Made by a program: the position numbers and the translations under genes. A DNA stretch of 57,018 nt from Podochytrium sp. JEL0797 (taxonomy: Eukaryota; Chytridiomycota; Chytridiomycetes; Chytridiales; Chytriomycetaceae). This document shows positions 55,938 through 57,018 of the stretch, piece by piece (positions within the stretch are counted from its first letter, which is position 1; every line of letters begins with the position of its first letter). The stretch is from positions 1 through 57,018 of the forward strand of contig JADGJG010000060.1 of NCBI GenBank assembly GCA_027596195.1, written 5' to 3'. Below the pieces are notes generated by a model. The model was not told where the DNA came from, ran no database searches, and worked only from the letters and a program-made list of their open reading frames with translations.

Positions 55938-57018
55938 ATGTCAATCGCGGGAACTTGCGCAGCGTATGAACCAGATCCTTCAACTCCGAGCCTTTATTGT
56001 TCCAAGTTCATCAACTATCCCGTCTTCTTGCCGCAAAACTACACCGTCTCCGAAATTGAAGGCGTCATGAAAAGCAGCGGTCTCGACCTGCTTCTTTCGT
56101 TGAACAACACCCCCAGTTATCAGCAATGTATCACCTCTTTCGTCAAACTCATGTGCTATAGCGCGTATCCAAGTTGTCAAAATTTGACTTCAAACGCTGT
56201 CGCTCAAGTCGCGTGTAAATCTCTTTGTGAGACCACCGCCGCGCAATGCAACCTCATTTTTGCATTATTTGGGGAAGTTAAGATCCTTCCTAACTGTGGC
56301 GGCTCACTGCCAACTCTTGCGGGTGGTTCATATTCTTCAACGTCGAACTGTCTCGGAGCGACCGTAGGAAATGGGTCCCCGCCAACCAACACGACAACAA
56401 ATCAAACCGCGATCTCCCAGTGTGGCCAGTTCTTGAAGCCGAATCATCTGTCTGCGGTAAATGGAACTTTTCCGTCTGTTCTGGGACGAACATGTGTCGG
56501 AGCCTGCTGCATTCCGTGTCCTGAATTGCCCACATTTTACGATCCCGCACGTGTAAATTTCTCCAACAGAATGTGCGACATTCTTCACCCCGTGTCCTTG
56601 GTTGCTTCTCTCTTTGTCTTTGTCTCCTATCTCAAGTTCCCCAACAAGAGAAAGCACCCCGCCAAGATAGCAATGTACATTTCTCTCTGCGCTGTAGTTA
56701 CGCACGCAGCCTTCCTCCCCAGTACAGGAAACACTGCACCGTACGCCTGCTTCGATCAAGAGACGGAAGTGATCCACAACAACGGCCTAATTTGCACGGT
56801 ACAAGGAACAATCCTTTTCTACGCGCTTTTACTCCTCGTATCTTGGCTCACCATCTTTATGATTTCTCTCAACGTCAAAATCGTTTGGCGCAGCAACTAT
56901 CTCGACGACAAGTACATATTTTTTCACTCCACTTGGGTGATGGCAGCAGTCCCCATGATCTATCTACTTGTCACGCGTCAGCTTTCCCTCGAATCGCAAA
57001 TTGGGATGGTGTATTTGG
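55938..57018 (+). CDS. Frizzled-like receptor, copy C (cut by window edge)
   Basis: The frame is open from ATG at 55938 to the last base (360 codons, no stop). The Cys-rich domain aligns with copy A throughout (LYCSKFINYPVFLPQNYT; CITSFVKLMCYSAYPSC; CKSLCETTAAQC), followed by CVGACCIPC and at least four membrane segments before the edge. It diverges clearly from copies A and B, so it is an older paralogue. Where A has an intron after its fourth helix, C continues in frame (LLVTRQLSLESQ), so the intron was gained in A/B or lost in C. No signal peptide is evident after the start. Ligand unknown. Confidence 0.82.
   Translation, partial: MSIAGTCAAYEPDPSTPSLYCSKFINYPVFLPQNYTVSEIEGVMKSSGLDLLLSLNNTPSYQQCITSFVKLMCYSAYPSCQNLTSNAVAQVACKSLCETTAAQCNLIFALFGEVKILPNCGGSLPTLAGGSYSSTSNCLGATVGNGSPPTNTTTNQTAISQCGQFLKPNHLSAVNGTFPSVLGRTCVGACCIPCPELPTFYDPARVNFSNRMCDILHPVSLVASLFVFVSYLKFPNKRKHPAKIAMYISLCAVVTHAAFLPSTGNTAPYACFDQETEVIHNNGLICTVQGTILFYALLLLVSWLTIFMISLNVKIVWRSNYLDDKYIFFHSTWVMAAVPMIYLLVTRQLSLESQIGMVYL

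Noticed and set aside
1..57018. CRISPR arrays, tRNA or rRNA genes, intact transposases
   Set aside because: None was recognised by eye on either strand; a covariance-model scan would be needed to exclude tRNAs fully.

Overview
This window reads as nuclear DNA of a zoosporic (chytrid-like) fungus. The genes are split by short GT-AG introns of about 41-65 nt and packed tightly on both strands. The gene set is fungal: a Csf1-type lipid-transfer protein, a PHO80-type cyclin, Npr2, Gtr1 and an Avt3/4-type vacuolar transporter. A PIH1/Kintoun dynein-assembly factor points to a flagellated stage, and three Frizzled-like receptors fit early-diverging zoosporic fungi. Gene models were joined by hand; most close in frame across all exons, and the exceptions are stated.

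Layout. 1-4.2 kb holds direct repeats with no convincing gene. 4.7-7.3 kb (-) is a vacuolar amino-acid transporter. 7.7-17 kb is an accessory island: a U-box protein with a duplicated tail, a U-box/von Willebrand A protein, an unknown 150-aa protein, a protein with two tandem TIR domains, and a convergent MYND-RING protein, interleaved with decayed copies of a 7TM gene and of the TIR gene. 17-20 kb (-) holds an MpaB-type (DUF2236) oxygenase and a 7TM protein flanked by its own broken copies. 20-28.7 kb holds an unknown Ser-rich protein, a double AAA+ ATPase (AFG2/SPATA5L1-like), a small acidic protein and a double U-box protein, with pieces of these genes and of GTR1 duplicated. 28.7-34 kb (-) holds the Rag GTPase Gtr1 and two nearly identical Frizzled-like genes, one lacking its Cys-rich domain. 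34.6-38.7 kb (-) holds SNF5/SMARCB1 and a PIH1 protein. 39.7-41.3 kb (+) is an NSUN5/Rcm1 rRNA methyltransferase. 41.3-51.8 kb (-) is the very large CSF1/BLTP1 gene. 51.8-55.2 kb (+) holds NPR2 and a PHO80-like cyclin. The right edge cuts a third Frizzled-like gene.

How the genes relate. The housekeeping genes serve separate pathways. Three of them (Avt3/4-type transporter, Gtr1, Npr2) sit on the vacuole/TORC1 amino-acid axis, although they are not adjacent. The most unusual element is the TIR-TIR gene inside a neighbourhood of ubiquitin-ligase-type proteins. Its second TIR keeps the Glu expected of a NAD-cleaving TIR, its first has lost it, and a broken inverted copy lies nearby. No tRNA, rRNA, CRISPR array or intact transposon was recognised.
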